Position numbers and translations under genes: made by a program. The notes beneath the pieces were generated by a model. It was given only the letters and a program-made list of their open reading frames with translations. It ran no database searches and was not told the origin of the DNA. From Alcaligenes faecalis (GTDB taxonomy: Bacteria > Pseudomonadota > Gammaproteobacteria > Burkholderiales > Burkholderiaceae_B): 64,000 bases of DNA. Shown one piece after another: positions 7,720-16,593 of this stretch. The stretch covers positions 3,977,648 through 4,041,647 of the forward strand of contig NZ_CP168006.1 of NCBI RefSeq assembly GCF_041521385.1. Direction: 5' to 3'. How positions within the stretch are numbered: the first letter of the stretch is position 1; the number at the start of each line of letters is the position of its first letter.

Positions 7720-8253
7720 TTAAGCCCAGGCTAACTGGTTCAATACAAAATCCGCCCGTTCTTCCACGCTGATCTTGGGCAGCAGGATCACTTCATATCC
7801 CAGCAGGGGATACACGCGCTCCAGACGTTCATACTCCTGGATAGCGGCTGTCATGTCGTGGCGGCGCTCCGGATCTGCTTCATAAATCTCTGGCCAAGGC
7901 GGTGTTAAAAATACCCGTGGATGATATGGGTAATCTTGTTTAAACCGCTCCAGCAAGGGCGTGCCGCTTATTTCTTCTAAAGTTGCTGCAGCATCAAGCA
8001 GTCCGCGATCAAAAAACACCCACCCAGCATCCTCAGGCGCTGCCAGATAGTCCGCCTGGGCTGTTCTGATCGCCTCCTGTAAAAAGGCCTCCATATCTAC
8101 CCACGGCAGGGCAGAGCCATTCATGGCTAACTGCTCCTGGACGATACGTCGCCCAGGCTCTTGAATAGTCGTATAGCCGCGACTTTGCAGCTCTGACAGT
8201 AAGGTGGATTTGCCTCCGCCGGAGCAGCCGGAAATAAGGACGAAATGATTCAT
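7720..8253 (-). CDS. Small AAA/P-loop ATPase of unknown role
   Basis: The 177-residue protein has a Walker A motif GCSGGGKST close to the N-terminus and resembles the stand-alone predicted ATPases of the AAA_28 type, which look like nucleoside or small-molecule kinases. FFDRG in the middle could be the Walker B-like acidic segment. The function is unknown. The ATG at 8253 has no recognisable ribosome site. It overlaps by four bases (ATGA) the end of a 66-codon open frame (8450-8250) made largely of octanucleotide repeats, so translation might depend on coupling. No partner gene is adjacent. Confidence 0.8.
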   Translation of the reverse strand: MNHFVLISGCSGGGKSTLLSELQSRGYTTIQEPGRRIVQEQLAMNGSALPWVDMEAFLQEAIRTAQADYLAAPEDAGWVFFDRGLLDAAATLEEISGTPLLERFKQDYPYHPRVFLTPPWPEIYEADPERRHDMTAAIQEYERLERVYPLLGYEVILLPKISVEERADFVLNQLAWA

Positions 8254-8450
8254 AAGAGTTCAGAGTTTTTAAGGAGAAAGAGGGAGCTGAAGGCGTGCAC
8301 AAGCCCCGAAAATGAAGACGGATGTAGGGATGTAGGGATGTAGGGATGTAGGGATGTAGGGATGTAGGGATGTAGGGATGTAGGGATGTAGGGATGTAGG
8401 GGGAGGAGAGCTGGGAGACTTGGAGGCAAGTATCCGCGAAGGCAAAGCAT
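8250..8450 (-). other. Repeat-bearing short open frame overlapping the ATPase start
   Basis: A 66-codon frame starts at an ATG at 8450, reads through the octamer repeat as a PYIPTSLH-type peptide repeat, and stops in TGA overlapping the ATG of the ATPase. Its start lacks a ribosome site and the peptide has no known family. It is listed only because of the exact ATGA junction; it may well be untranslated. Confidence 0.25.
8322..8401. repeat. Octanucleotide tandem repeat, ten exact copies
   Basis: Ten perfect copies of ATGTAGGG (minus strand CCCTACAT) run without interruption. The unit is not a multiple of three, so gain or loss of a copy changes reading frame or promoter spacing. It sits 69-148 bases upstream of the ATPase ATG. 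Perfect, uninterrupted repeats of this kind slip during replication and are typical of phase-variable loci. Confidence 0.97.
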
Positions 8451-8865
8451 AGTTTAGCGAAATGGCGGTTGTCTTTGAAGCCCTAAAGATAGGCTCTCCA
8501 GTATTGGTAGATTAGGGGCGTTTGAAGTAGGTTTGCACGAAGCTGAGCCAGCCGATAAGCAAGGAAACCTGGCTTTTATCTTTCATTTCCTCCCTTAATG
8601 ACAGAGCACAGGCAAGAGCCCAAGCACCACATAGCTGTAGCAAGAAAATAAAATGCAATTAACGGAAAGGAGTTTTTTTCTTTGAAAAGAATAGTCTTCA
8701 ACAAAGAGAGGGGGAATTAAGGGTTAGGGCCTTAGCTATTAAGAACAAAGGCTTGCCAGGCAGGTGCACAAGCTTGCAGCCGTGTCATATCAACGCAGGC
8801 AGTTAAAAACAAAGCCGGGCCATTCCCCTCATTAACGCTGCTTTAACTCGATCCACCTTCAAAAC
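8402..8865. other. Gene-free interval
   Basis: Apart from the repeat-bearing frame noted above, no convincing coding region, RNA gene or element was seen in this roughly 460-base stretch between the octamer repeat and the ttrA terminator. It has a purine-rich segment near 8660-8720 and is somewhat AT-richer than the flanks. It presumably holds the promoter of the minus-strand ATPase. Confidence 0.5.
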
Positions 8866-8905
8866 AAGAACGCCGATTGCTCCATAAGAGGCAATCGGCG
8901 TTCTT
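8866..8905 (-). terminator. Rho-independent terminator of the ttrBCA operon
   Basis: A perfect 15-bp stem (AAGAACGCCGATTGC with GCAATCGGCGTTCTT) with a 10-base loop lies 38 bases past the ttrA stop; on the minus strand it is followed by GTTTTG. Confidence 0.85.
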
Positions 8906-8942
8906 TATCTTTCAACTATCCATTGAAAGCGGACGGGCTCAC

Positions 8943-11900
8943 TCAGGCAGACAATTTCTCTACCTTGGCTGGCAAGCCTTGGCGCACGGCCGCGCCAGAA
9001 ACCCAGTCAATCCAGACGTTGTCCTGGCCATCGCCACGGGTTGGGTCAGCAAAACCCAACTCGTTCAAATTCACGCCAGCAGCCAGATCGTTCAGGTGGG
9101 GCATGGCCTCCCCATCAATCTGGTGCGAACGGGCCCCCAATTCGGTATGGCCAAAACCGTGCTCGATAGCGATGGCACCGCGCATGATACCGCCACGCAC
9201 CAAAGCAACACCGTCAACCGCGCCGCCAGGTGTGCTGACACGAATACGGTCGCCGTTACGGATGCCCATATTCTTTGCATCATCCAGATTCAAGGAAATC
9301 GGGTTATGCGGGTGCACTTGACGTAAACGCGACATGCCGATGGACATGGAACTCATCAAATTGGATTTGTAGGAGCTCATCAGCAAGGGCCATTCCTGTT
9401 CAGAGAAATGCTCGCGCATTGGGCTGCCGTCGGCCAGACGGGTAGGGTACCAGGTTGGGCAGCCACTCAGACGCTCGCCTGTCATGGTGTGACGCATCTT
9501 AGCCAAGTCCTCATTCCAGATCTGCAAAGCATTGCTGTAGCGATTTTTCAGCTGATTCCCTTTCCAGGCGTTTTCGATTCGGTCGAATCGGCCACCGCGT
9601 GTCAACAACATTGCCACTTTGCGCTGCTCTTCAGGATGCAAACGCGCTTGCAGATCCGGAAAGAGACGATCCACCCCTGTGATGCGCATATCGTCGTCGG
9701 ATGCGTCGCTAACCGGGCGACCCGCACCAAAGGCGATATTCGCCATGCCGCGCAGATAGAAGTCCTCGGCGCGCAGCAAGTCATGGGGGTTGCCGGCCTT
9801 GTCTTTCAGCACGCCTTTACCAAAACCTGGCAGTTCCAGGCGCAAAGCAACGGCAAACAGGAAACTTTCCAGGTTGATGGGCTGATCATCAGCCGTGCGA
9901 TCCACACGCGGCTGCACCACAGGCCAGCGTAGCGTAGAAGACTTGGCGATCACATCCGCCCAAGGTGCCGACACCCCCCAACTTTCGTAGGTCACTGTAT
10001 CGGGGACGATATAGTCCGCATAAGCGTTGGTTTCGTTGATGAACGGGTTGATTGAAATGGATAAAGGCAGCGCAGCAGGGTCTTTCAGTTTGTGCAGCAA
10101 GGCGTTTTTAAAGCCTGCAATGGCGTAGACCGGATTACTCATGTGATTAATCCAGACCTTGGCTGAATAGGGGTAGCCATTCAGACCTGAAGCGATCATT
10201 TCACTGCTCAAGGCACCCACAGCGGGGTACCAAGGAGCCGGAGCGGGATACAAGGCTTGGCCATTTGCTTGGCGGCGCTTGAATTCGCTGGATTTTTCGT
10301 AAGCGAAGCGATGGCGCGACAAGGACACGCCTTTGGCCGTCACTTTTCCAGGAAATTGCGCGAAGTTGTAGCGTGGGCCGGGTCCAAAAGGCCCAAATGG
10401 GCCGGCATCCAGCACCAACCCCCCTTTCAGGTTCAGGTTACCCACCAGGGTATTCAACATGGCAATGGCGTAAGCCGTGTAGAAGCCAGAACCGTTCATG
10501 GTGCCGCCGTGCGCATCGGCTACAGCTTGGCGGCCGTAGCTGGTGAATTCACGGGCTAGCTCGATCAGGGCTTCTTCATCCATACCACAGCCTTTGGCGT
10601 ATTCGGCAATGGATTTTTCCTGACTGCGTTCGCGCAACATGTGCAAGGCGGTACAGACCCGTAACTCTTGGCCTTCCAGCTCCACGGTACGATCGACAAA
10701 CAACGTGGCGCGGTCCAGATCGGTGTGGGCGCGCAGTTCGCCTTGTTCGTCCTGGACAATAAAGGGTGATTCGGCACCTTCTGCAACTTCCCAACCCAGG
10801 TCCGTGCCACGCAAATAACGTCCAAAGCCAGGATGTTTGGGATCGGCAATCAACAAATGGCTGGCGTTAGTCCAGGAAGCGGTATTTTCGTCCTGCTCGG
10901 CAGGTGCGTGGGGTAGGGACAAGTGTTCTGCATCAAAACGCTCTTGCTCCAGAATCCAGCGCAACATCCCCATGACCAAGGACAAGTCGGTACCGGGTAA
11001 CACGGGTTGCCAGCGGTTGCCGCTGCCCGAGGCCAAGCTGGACGACGTTGGCAAGATAGGAGAAACAACGACGTACTTGAAGGTGTTTTCAGGACGCGAA
11101 CGGGCTTCTGCCAACTCACGGCCTTGACGCTGGAAGGGATTACCGGATTGCGCCGGCGCAGCGCCAATAAACAGGCCAAATCGGGCATTTTTCCAGTCAG
11201 GTTTGCCATGAGGCAAACCTTTAATGTCGTTCATGGCAGCCCCCGTTCCCACACGGAAGCTTTGCCCGCAATAAGAGCCGTGGTTACTGACGTTGACTGT
11301 GCCAAAGGCTTGCTGGGCAAAGCGTTTGACTAGCGGTGTACGGCCTTCGTTCGCGGCATCGGTGAACAATAACTGGTTGGCCAACGGGCCAAACTCGGGA
11401 TTCTGTGGGTCAATCAGGGTTTCGTGATCCCAAATGGCCCGCAAGCCGTCGACATGACCTTCTTGGAACAGATCGCCGCCTTCGCAGACCTCTTCAATCA
11501 ATTGTTCAAAGCTGATGCGCTTCCATTGGCCCGAACCACGGGGGCCAACACGCTTCAAAGGCGACAAAACACGGTAAGGGCTGCTGTGCTGTTCCAGCAT
11601 GGAAGCGCCACGGGCACAGGCGCTGGCACGACCTTCCAGGCCGTTTTCACCGCCCAGCATGGCGTAAACCTCACGTACAGGTTGCTCCATGGGCGCAGAT
11701 TGCGTGGTTGCCAAAGGATGGTAAGGATTACCGGCGATACGCAAAATCTTGTTGTTCTCTGTATCAATACGCACACGTACACCGCACTGCGTCCAGCAGC
11801 CCAGGCAACTGGAAGGGCTCACAATCTGACCGGGCTGCGTATCCAGCAAACCCGTAATCGGGTCAATACGGAATTCGGCTTGCAAGGAGTTGCCACGGGT

Positions 11901-12068
11901 CGCGTGGGCAGTTGGCACTCCGGCTGTACCTTGGCCCAGACCTTGCACTGCCTTGACCACCGTGTCGCTATAACCAGCCGCAAATGCCGCCAGACCACCC
12001 ACAGCAGCACCGCCGCGGGTCAATACCTGCCGACGCGACAGGTTAGGGGTTTCTTTTTTCTTGCTCAT
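8943..12068 (-). CDS. ttrA: Tetrathionate reductase catalytic subunit TtrA
   Basis: TtrA is the molybdopterin-guanine-dinucleotide subunit that reduces tetrathionate to thiosulfate in the periplasm during anaerobic respiration. The 1041-residue protein has a twin-arginine signal (SRRQVL, residues 11-16), a 4Fe-4S motif beginning Cys88-x2-Cys91-x3-Cys95, and extensive similarity to Salmonella TtrA, including GEGHVDGLRAI-like and AAPAQSGNPF segments and the C-terminal DWVSGAAVRQGLPAK. It is the last gene of ttrBCA, 36 bases after ttrC. The length matches the family. Confidence 0.96.
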   Translation of the reverse strand: MSKKKETPNLSRRQVLTRGGAAVGGLAAFAAGYSDTVVKAVQGLGQGTAGVPTAHATRGNSLQAEFRIDPITGLLDTQPGQIVSPSSCLGCWTQCGVRVRIDTENNKILRIAGNPYHPLATTQSAPMEQPVREVYAMLGGENGLEGRASACARGASMLEQHSSPYRVLSPLKRVGPRGSGQWKRISFEQLIEEVCEGGDLFQEGHVDGLRAIWDHETLIDPQNPEFGPLANQLLFTDAANEGRTPLVKRFAQQAFGTVNVSNHGSYCGQSFRVGTGAAMNDIKGLPHGKPDWKNARFGLFIGAAPAQSGNPFQRQGRELAEARSRPENTFKYVVVSPILPTSSSLASGSGNRWQPVLPGTDLSLVMGMLRWILEQERFDAEHLSLPHAPAEQDENTASWTNASHLLIADPKHPGFGRYLRGTDLGWEVAEGAESPFIVQDEQGELRAHTDLDRATLFVDRTVELEGQELRVCTALHMLRERSQEKSIAEYAKGCGMDEEALIELAREFTSYGRQAVADAHGGTMNGSGFYTAYAIAMLNTLVGNLNLKGGLVLDAGPFGPFGPGPRYNFAQFPGKVTAKGVSLSRHRFAYEKSSEFKRRQANGQALYPAPAPWYPAVGALSSEMIASGLNGYPYSAKVWINHMSNPVYAIAGFKNALLHKLKDPAALPLSISINPFINETNAYADYIVPDTVTYESWGVSAPWADVIAKSSTLRWPVVQPRVDRTADDQPINLESFLFAVALRLELPGFGKGVLKDKAGNPHDLLRAEDFYLRGMANIAFGAGRPVSDASDDDMRITGVDRLFPDLQARLHPEEQRKVAMLLTRGGRFDRIENAWKGNQLKNRYSNALQIWNEDLAKMRHTMTGERLSGCPTWYPTRLADGSPMREHFSEQEWPLLMSSYKSNLMSSMSIGMSRLRQVHPHNPISLNLDDAKNMGIRNGDRIRVSTPGGAVDGVALVRGGIMRGAIAIEHGFGHTELGARSHQIDGEAMPHLNDLAAGVNLNELGFADPTRGDGQDNVWIDWVSGAAVRQGLPAKVEKLSA

Positions 12069-12104
12069 GACGATAAGTACCTGAAAGCTAGTGATTCTGT
12101 GGGT

Positions 12105-13136
12105 CTAGGCCGTCAACGATGAACGGCGGGCCGGGAACAGAGAGAGCAGGGTGGTGCTGGCGGCGAGTAAGGCAATACACAAGCCCAGCACACCCAGCAT
12201 TCCCAGCAGGCCATCGCTGCCTAAAGGCATGGTGTAGAGGTACAGACCAGCGCCGTATTTAGGGACACCTTGTACTGCCATGAAAATAATCCAGCGAAAC
12301 ACCCAGGCAGAGCCAAGCATGAACGCAGCACAGATCAAGCTATACAGATTGCCTTGCAAGGTGCTGATTGGACGGCTGAGCATATACAGAAGCAGCAGGC
12401 CGAATGCAGAAGACCCCAAAAAGCCCAAACGCCATACGGGGTAACTCTGGAATAGCTCCCAGGCTGCGCCGAAGGAGTGGCTATAGCCCAGCAGGCCCGA
12501 ACCAACCCAAAACAGGGCCACGACGATCAAGGTCAATACCACGCCCAAAGACCAGCGCCGTACGTATTCCAGCGGCAAATTGGCCACGCCACCAGGCAAG
12601 AGACGAGCAACCAGCAAGATGGCTCCCAGACTGGCCAGAGCGGCCGTCAAAGCGAAGTTGATGGGCAGAAAGGCGGTGTTCCACAATGGGCGCGAACGCA
12701 GCACCATCACTTCAAAACCGCTGTAGACCAGAATCGACAAGGCCGATACCAGCAAAGCCAGGCTCAACCAGCGCCACAGGGTACGCTTGTTCAACCACCA
12801 GGCCAGCACATTGGCCATGGACAGACCGACGAACAGGGGCAGCAACACAGCGCCCAGCGACATCCAGGACCAGGGAGTGAAGTGGGCGTAGAAGTGCCAG
12901 AAACGACCGGGTTGGTGCAAGTCAGCCAGCAAGGACACAGGAGCGGCAATACTGCTGCACAGCAGCACAATCATCAATGCAGGTTCCAGACGATGCAAGG
13001 CGCTGTCACTGGACCAGGCGCAGCGCCATACCCACACAGTGCTGGTGGCGGCCATACCGACCAGGAAAAAGTATTGAACCGCCCAAGGTAACCAGGCAAC
13101 CTCGTAGGCAGGGGTCAGAATTTCGATAATAGACAT
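12105..13136 (-). CDS. ttrC: Tetrathionate reductase membrane subunit TtrC (NrfD family)
   Basis: TtrC is the integral membrane quinol dehydrogenase that passes electrons from the quinol pool through TtrB to TtrA. The 343-residue protein has about nine hydrophobic helices, as in NrfD/PsrC proteins, and lies between ttrB (9 bases upstream) and ttrA. An AGAGG ribosome site overlaps the end of ttrB. The identification rests on the NrfD-like profile and the perfect ttrBCA order. Confidence 0.93.
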   Translation of the reverse strand: MSIIEILTPAYEVAWLPWAVQYFFLVGMAATSTVWVWRCAWSSDSALHRLEPALMIVLLCSSIAAPVSLLADLHQPGRFWHFYAHFTPWSWMSLGAVLLPLFVGLSMANVLAWWLNKRTLWRWLSLALLVSALSILVYSGFEVMVLRSRPLWNTAFLPINFALTAALASLGAILLVARLLPGGVANLPLEYVRRWSLGVVLTLIVVALFWVGSGLLGYSHSFGAAWELFQSYPVWRLGFLGSSAFGLLLLYMLSRPISTLQGNLYSLICAAFMLGSAWVFRWIIFMAVQGVPKYGAGLYLYTMPLGSDGLLGMLGVLGLCIALLAASTTLLSLFPARRSSLTA

Positions 13137-13145
13137 AGCAGCCTC

Positions 13146-13904
13146 TTAGAACTGATGGGTCAAACGCACACTGGCCTGACCATCCACACCATCGACGAAC
13201 TCATCTGGCAAGCCGATATAAAACACATGCGGGCTGGTGTTCATGCCAGGTTTGAGGACGCGGATTTCCTCTTTGTGCTCTTTGAGCAGTTGGGAAATCG
13301 TGCTGGTTTCATCGTTCATATCGCCAATGACACGGGCGCCGCCGACACAACTTTCCACACAGGCGGGCAGCAGACCCACTTCCAGGCGGTGCTCACAGAA
13401 GGTGCATTTATCGGCAGTCTGGGTTTCATGGTTAATGAAACGAGCATCGTAAGGACAGGCTTGAACACAGTAGGCACAGCCAACACAGCGCTCGTTGTCG
13501 ACCAGTACCACACCATCTTCGCGCTGGAACGTCGCCTGTACAGGGCAGACCGGCACACAGGGCGGGTTGTCGCAGTGATTACAGAGACGAGGCAGGCTCA
13601 GCATGGCCGCCTGCTGCTGTTCATCAAGCACCTCGTACTGCAGAACTGTGGTACGGAACTGTCCAATCGGTGGTGCGTTCTCGATAGAACAACTGACCGT
13701 ACAGGCCTGGCAACCAATACATTTTCTTAAGTCAACCACCATGCCGTAGCGAGCCCCCTCTTTCCCACCGCTACGTCGTGGAGGCTGGCTGTTCATCGCT
13801 GCTTGAACAGGTTGAATAGGAATGATCGTGGCCCCGGCACTCAGGCCCAGCAATTCCTTAAGAAAACGTCGCTTGCCCTTTTTGGGCCCGGCGCTTGGAG
13901 TCAT
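13146..13904 (-). CDS. ttrB: Tetrathionate reductase iron-sulfur subunit TtrB
   Basis: TtrB carries four 4Fe-4S clusters and links TtrC to TtrA. The 252-residue protein has four ferredoxin-like cysteine groups, starting CIGCQACTVSC, then CNHCDNPPCVPVCP, CVGCAYCVQACP and CTFCEHRLEVGLLPAC, closely matching Salmonella TtrB. A hydrophobic N-terminal segment (LLGLSAGATIIPI) may be an export signal. The start at 13904 is chosen for its AAGGAA site; a longer frame to 13937 lacks one. It is the first gene of the operon, with an FNR-like site about 80-95 bases upstream. Confidence 0.95.
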   Translation of the reverse strand: MTPSAGPKKGKRRFLKELLGLSAGATIIPIQPVQAAMNSQPPRRSGGKEGARYGMVVDLRKCIGCQACTVSCSIENAPPIGQFRTTVLQYEVLDEQQQAAMLSLPRLCNHCDNPPCVPVCPVQATFQREDGVVLVDNERCVGCAYCVQACPYDARFINHETQTADKCTFCEHRLEVGLLPACVESCVGGARVIGDMNDETSTISQLLKEHKEEIRVLKPGMNTSPHVFYIGLPDEFVDGVDGQASVRLTHQF

Positions 13905-13985
13905 GTGTTTTCCTTTACATGCTTGGGTTGAACCCATTTACATTATTTGTAGTTATAAGCATATGAAGAATCCAAGCCTCCAGTC

Positions 13986-13999
13986 TTGATGAAGGTCAA
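13986..13999. promoter_or_regulatory. FNR-like binding site upstream of ttrBCA
   Basis: TTGAT-GAAG-GTCAA differs from the FNR consensus TTGAT-N4-ATCAA at one position. It lies 82-95 bases upstream of the ttrB ATG, a plausible activator position. It fits the known FNR dependence of ttr genes in Salmonella. Confidence 0.65.
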
Positions 14000-14051
14000 A
14001 CAGAACATTTAAAGGTTGAAATGTTGACGCGCGGCTGTACTTGCCAGGTAC

Positions 14052-14085
14052 AAAAAAGCGCCCCTCCGTTTTTAGGAGGGGCGCT
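14052..14085 (-). terminator. Rho-independent terminator of the fepA-like gene
   Basis: An 11-bp stem AGCGCCCCTCC/GGAGGGGCGCT with a 7-base loop is followed on the minus strand by TTTTTTG, just past the receptor stop. Confidence 0.9.
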
Positions 14086-14111
14086 AGGCATCTTGATACA
14101 GACAAAAACGC

Positions 14112-16409
14112 TTAGAACGTTCCGCTTAATCCCAGGAAGAACGTACGGCCCGGCTGGTTAAAGGTATGCGCCCCGGCACCATAAATGTAGTTCGGTGTTC
14201 CCAGGTTCACACCGATGGCATTACCGCGGCGGAACAGACGTTTGTCAAAGAGGTTATCAACCCCTGCATTAATACGGAAATGCTTGTTGATCTTGTACTG
14301 CGTGCTCAGACCAAACAAGGCGTAAGGGGAGACCTTGTCGGTTGCCGATCCCGTCAAAGGTTGACCGTAATAATCGTATTTCGGTGGTTTTTGCTCGCCG
14401 TAGAAGGTGGCCTTGGCGCGCAAGGACCAATCGGCGTTCACATCCCAATCCAAGGTTGTGTTGATGGTGTATTTAGGAATAGTGGACAAGGCTTCGCCGG
14501 TGGTCTTGTTCTTGGACTCGATCATGTAGGTGAAGTTGGTTGACCACAGCCAGTTTTCAGCCAGAGGCAGGGTCAAGTTACCTTCCAGGCCGGACACGAC
14601 GGCCTTGGGGATATTTTCCCATTGCAGGATCAATTGATCTTTGTTCATTGCCGGGAAGCTCGACAGGGCAAAGCGGCCTGCTTCAACTTTGTTGCGGTAA
14701 TCATTGTGGAAGTAAGTCAGGCTAGCTCCTAAACCATCATCACCGACATACTCAACCCCAAGCTCCTTATTAAGGCTGGTTTCTGCTTTCAGGTTCGAAT
14801 TACCCTGGAGAAAACACCCTGGCTCATTGTTACCACCTGTATTACCCCAACACCCATTGCCTGCACTGTACAAAGTGTAGCCGTCATTGCTTTGATACAG
14901 GTTGGGAGCCTTGTAAGCACGGGCAATACCGGCTTTCAGCAACCAGTTGTCCGTCACCGCATGAGTCAGGTTCAGCGAAGGACTCCAGTTGCTGCCATGC
15001 TTGTCGTGATAGTCAAAGCGCAGACCGGGAGTCACCGTGGTCTTGTCGGTAGCGTAGATATTGTTTTCAGCGAAAACCGAATAAATATTCGCCCGCGACT
15101 TGGGTTTGTATTTATTGGGGACGCCAGGGATTCGGGTCGGATTACGTTGGGCCAGGTCCGAGGACGTGTCATTCAATTCCTGACCGACCCATTCCATGCC
15201 GATCGTGGCGTACTGCTCAACGCTGCCGGTCTTGAATTGATGGCTGGCTTCGGCGTGGGCGGTCAGGGTGGTCAGGTCCGCTTTGCCGAAACCTCCATCC
15301 TTGACACGTGATGGATCATTAAAAGCACCTTCCGTACCCCCAGCCAGGCCCTCCAGCAAACGATAGTTGCGCGTTTTTTCGTACTGGAAGTAGGCCAGGG
15401 AATTGGTCTTGTCATTCCAGTCGCCACGATGTGTCAGCGAATAGCTTTGGCGATACATCTTGTTAGTCTCGTCACCCAACTGACGTTTGACCTCGTCATT
15501 GGTATTCGTGTTCTGGGTATCGCCCGTATAAATATTGCCTTGACGGCTATAGGAAGCTTCCAGATCCACCGTTTGGCGGCTATCAGGACGCCAGGACAGC
15601 AAACCATTGATGTCCTTGTTACGCACCCCCTCACGGCCAGCCGGCAAACTGTTCGCGTTGGCACCTCCACGCTCGGTCTGATGTCCTTTATTGATCTCCG
15701 GATCGTCCGAATCTGTCTTGTTCAGGTTTCCATACAAACGGAAGGACAGGGATTCGCTGATCGGGCCGCTCAAGCCAAAGTTCATGCGACGCGTGGCACC
15801 TTCATCGCTATGCGCAGGCAGGTTGCCGTACAGGGAGTAAGTGCCCTGGAAGGTGTCTGTTGTCGGTTTGGTGATGATGTTGACCACACCGCCCGCAGCC
15901 CCGTTGCCGTAACGGGCCGCTGCCGGGCCGCGCAGCACTTCCACGCGTTCGATCTGCTCGGCAGGTACCCAGTTGGTATCCCCACGCGAATCGCGCTCGC
16001 CACGCCAGCCAAACCGCACGGCAGAGCGGGAGCTGACGGGTTTGCCGTCAATCAGGATCATGGTGTTTTCCGGGCCCATGCCACGGATATCGATCTGGCG
16101 ATTATTGCCGCGCTGGCCGCTGGCCGAGTTACCCGTCAGGTTCACGCCTGGCATGGTGCGCAGAACTTCGGAAATATCGTTGGCGGGAGGGGATTTCTGG
16201 ATGTCTTCAGCAGTGATGACGGACGAACCCAAGGTTTGCTTGAGTTCCTGCTCGGCCTTGACCACAATGCGGTCCAGCTCCTCGACCTCTTGCGCTTGTG
16301 TCTGATAAGGAAATGCCAACAATAAAGCTACAGCCAGACTGCTTAACGGCATAAAAGATACGCCGCTAGGCAGGTGACGCTTAGCGGCGAAAGACGAGGA
16401 CACCGACAT
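14112..16409 (-). CDS. fepA: FepA-like TonB-dependent siderophore receptor
   Basis: This outer-membrane receptor imports ferric siderophore using TonB energy. The 765-residue protein has a hydrophobic signal peptide (to about residue 40), a TonB-box-like EELDRIVVKA, a plug domain with MPGVNLTGNSASGQRGNN and IDIRGMGPENTMILIDG, and a 22-strand barrel ending in an aromatic residue (LSGTF). The plug and the GDTQNTN, YRQSYSLT, EGLAGGTEG and IARAYKAP barrel segments closely match enterobactin receptor FepA and PfeA/BfrA. No siderophore biosynthesis genes or inner-membrane transporter are adjacent, so it probably takes up a foreign catecholate siderophore. A Fur-box-like sequence lies upstream. Confidence 0.9.
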   Translation of the reverse strand: MSVSSSFAAKRHLPSGVSFMPLSSLAVALLLAFPYQTQAQEVEELDRIVVKAEQELKQTLGSSVITAEDIQKSPPANDISEVLRTMPGVNLTGNSASGQRGNNRQIDIRGMGPENTMILIDGKPVSSRSAVRFGWRGERDSRGDTNWVPAEQIERVEVLRGPAAARYGNGAAGGVVNIITKPTTDTFQGTYSLYGNLPAHSDEGATRRMNFGLSGPISESLSFRLYGNLNKTDSDDPEINKGHQTERGGANANSLPAGREGVRNKDINGLLSWRPDSRQTVDLEASYSRQGNIYTGDTQNTNTNDEVKRQLGDETNKMYRQSYSLTHRGDWNDKTNSLAYFQYEKTRNYRLLEGLAGGTEGAFNDPSRVKDGGFGKADLTTLTAHAEASHQFKTGSVEQYATIGMEWVGQELNDTSSDLAQRNPTRIPGVPNKYKPKSRANIYSVFAENNIYATDKTTVTPGLRFDYHDKHGSNWSPSLNLTHAVTDNWLLKAGIARAYKAPNLYQSNDGYTLYSAGNGCWGNTGGNNEPGCFLQGNSNLKAETSLNKELGVEYVGDDGLGASLTYFHNDYRNKVEAGRFALSSFPAMNKDQLILQWENIPKAVVSGLEGNLTLPLAENWLWSTNFTYMIESKNKTTGEALSTIPKYTINTTLDWDVNADWSLRAKATFYGEQKPPKYDYYGQPLTGSATDKVSPYALFGLSTQYKINKHFRINAGVDNLFDKRLFRRGNAIGVNLGTPNYIYGAGAHTFNQPGRTFFLGLSGTF

Positions 16410-16422
16410 AATGAAGACCCAG

Positions 16423-16441
16423 TGGTAATGAGATTGATTCC
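16423..16441 (-). promoter_or_regulatory. Possible Fur box upstream of the fepA-like gene
   Basis: On the minus strand GGAATCAATCTCATTACC matches about 11 of 16 positions of the inner Fur consensus, some 15-30 bases upstream of the ATG. The match is imperfect, but the place and gene function fit. Confidence 0.4.
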
Positions 16442-16593
16442 CGATTATAAGCAGGGCAGGCCATGTTACAAGTCGTTAATCTCGTAAAACCAACACATCG
16501 GGCCGCACAAACTTACGCTTGATCAGGTCCGCCGCAGTCAAAGCAGCGGCCTGTCAAGGCTGACAGCTTGCGTAACAAGGAAGTAGCTTGTAT

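Noticed and set aside
8033..8302. Alternative minus-strand open frame over the ATPase start
   Set aside because: It runs out of frame through the ATPase coding region and shows no family features.
8322..8401. CRISPR array
   Set aside because: The units are 8 bases, contiguous and without spacers; this is a simple tandem repeat.
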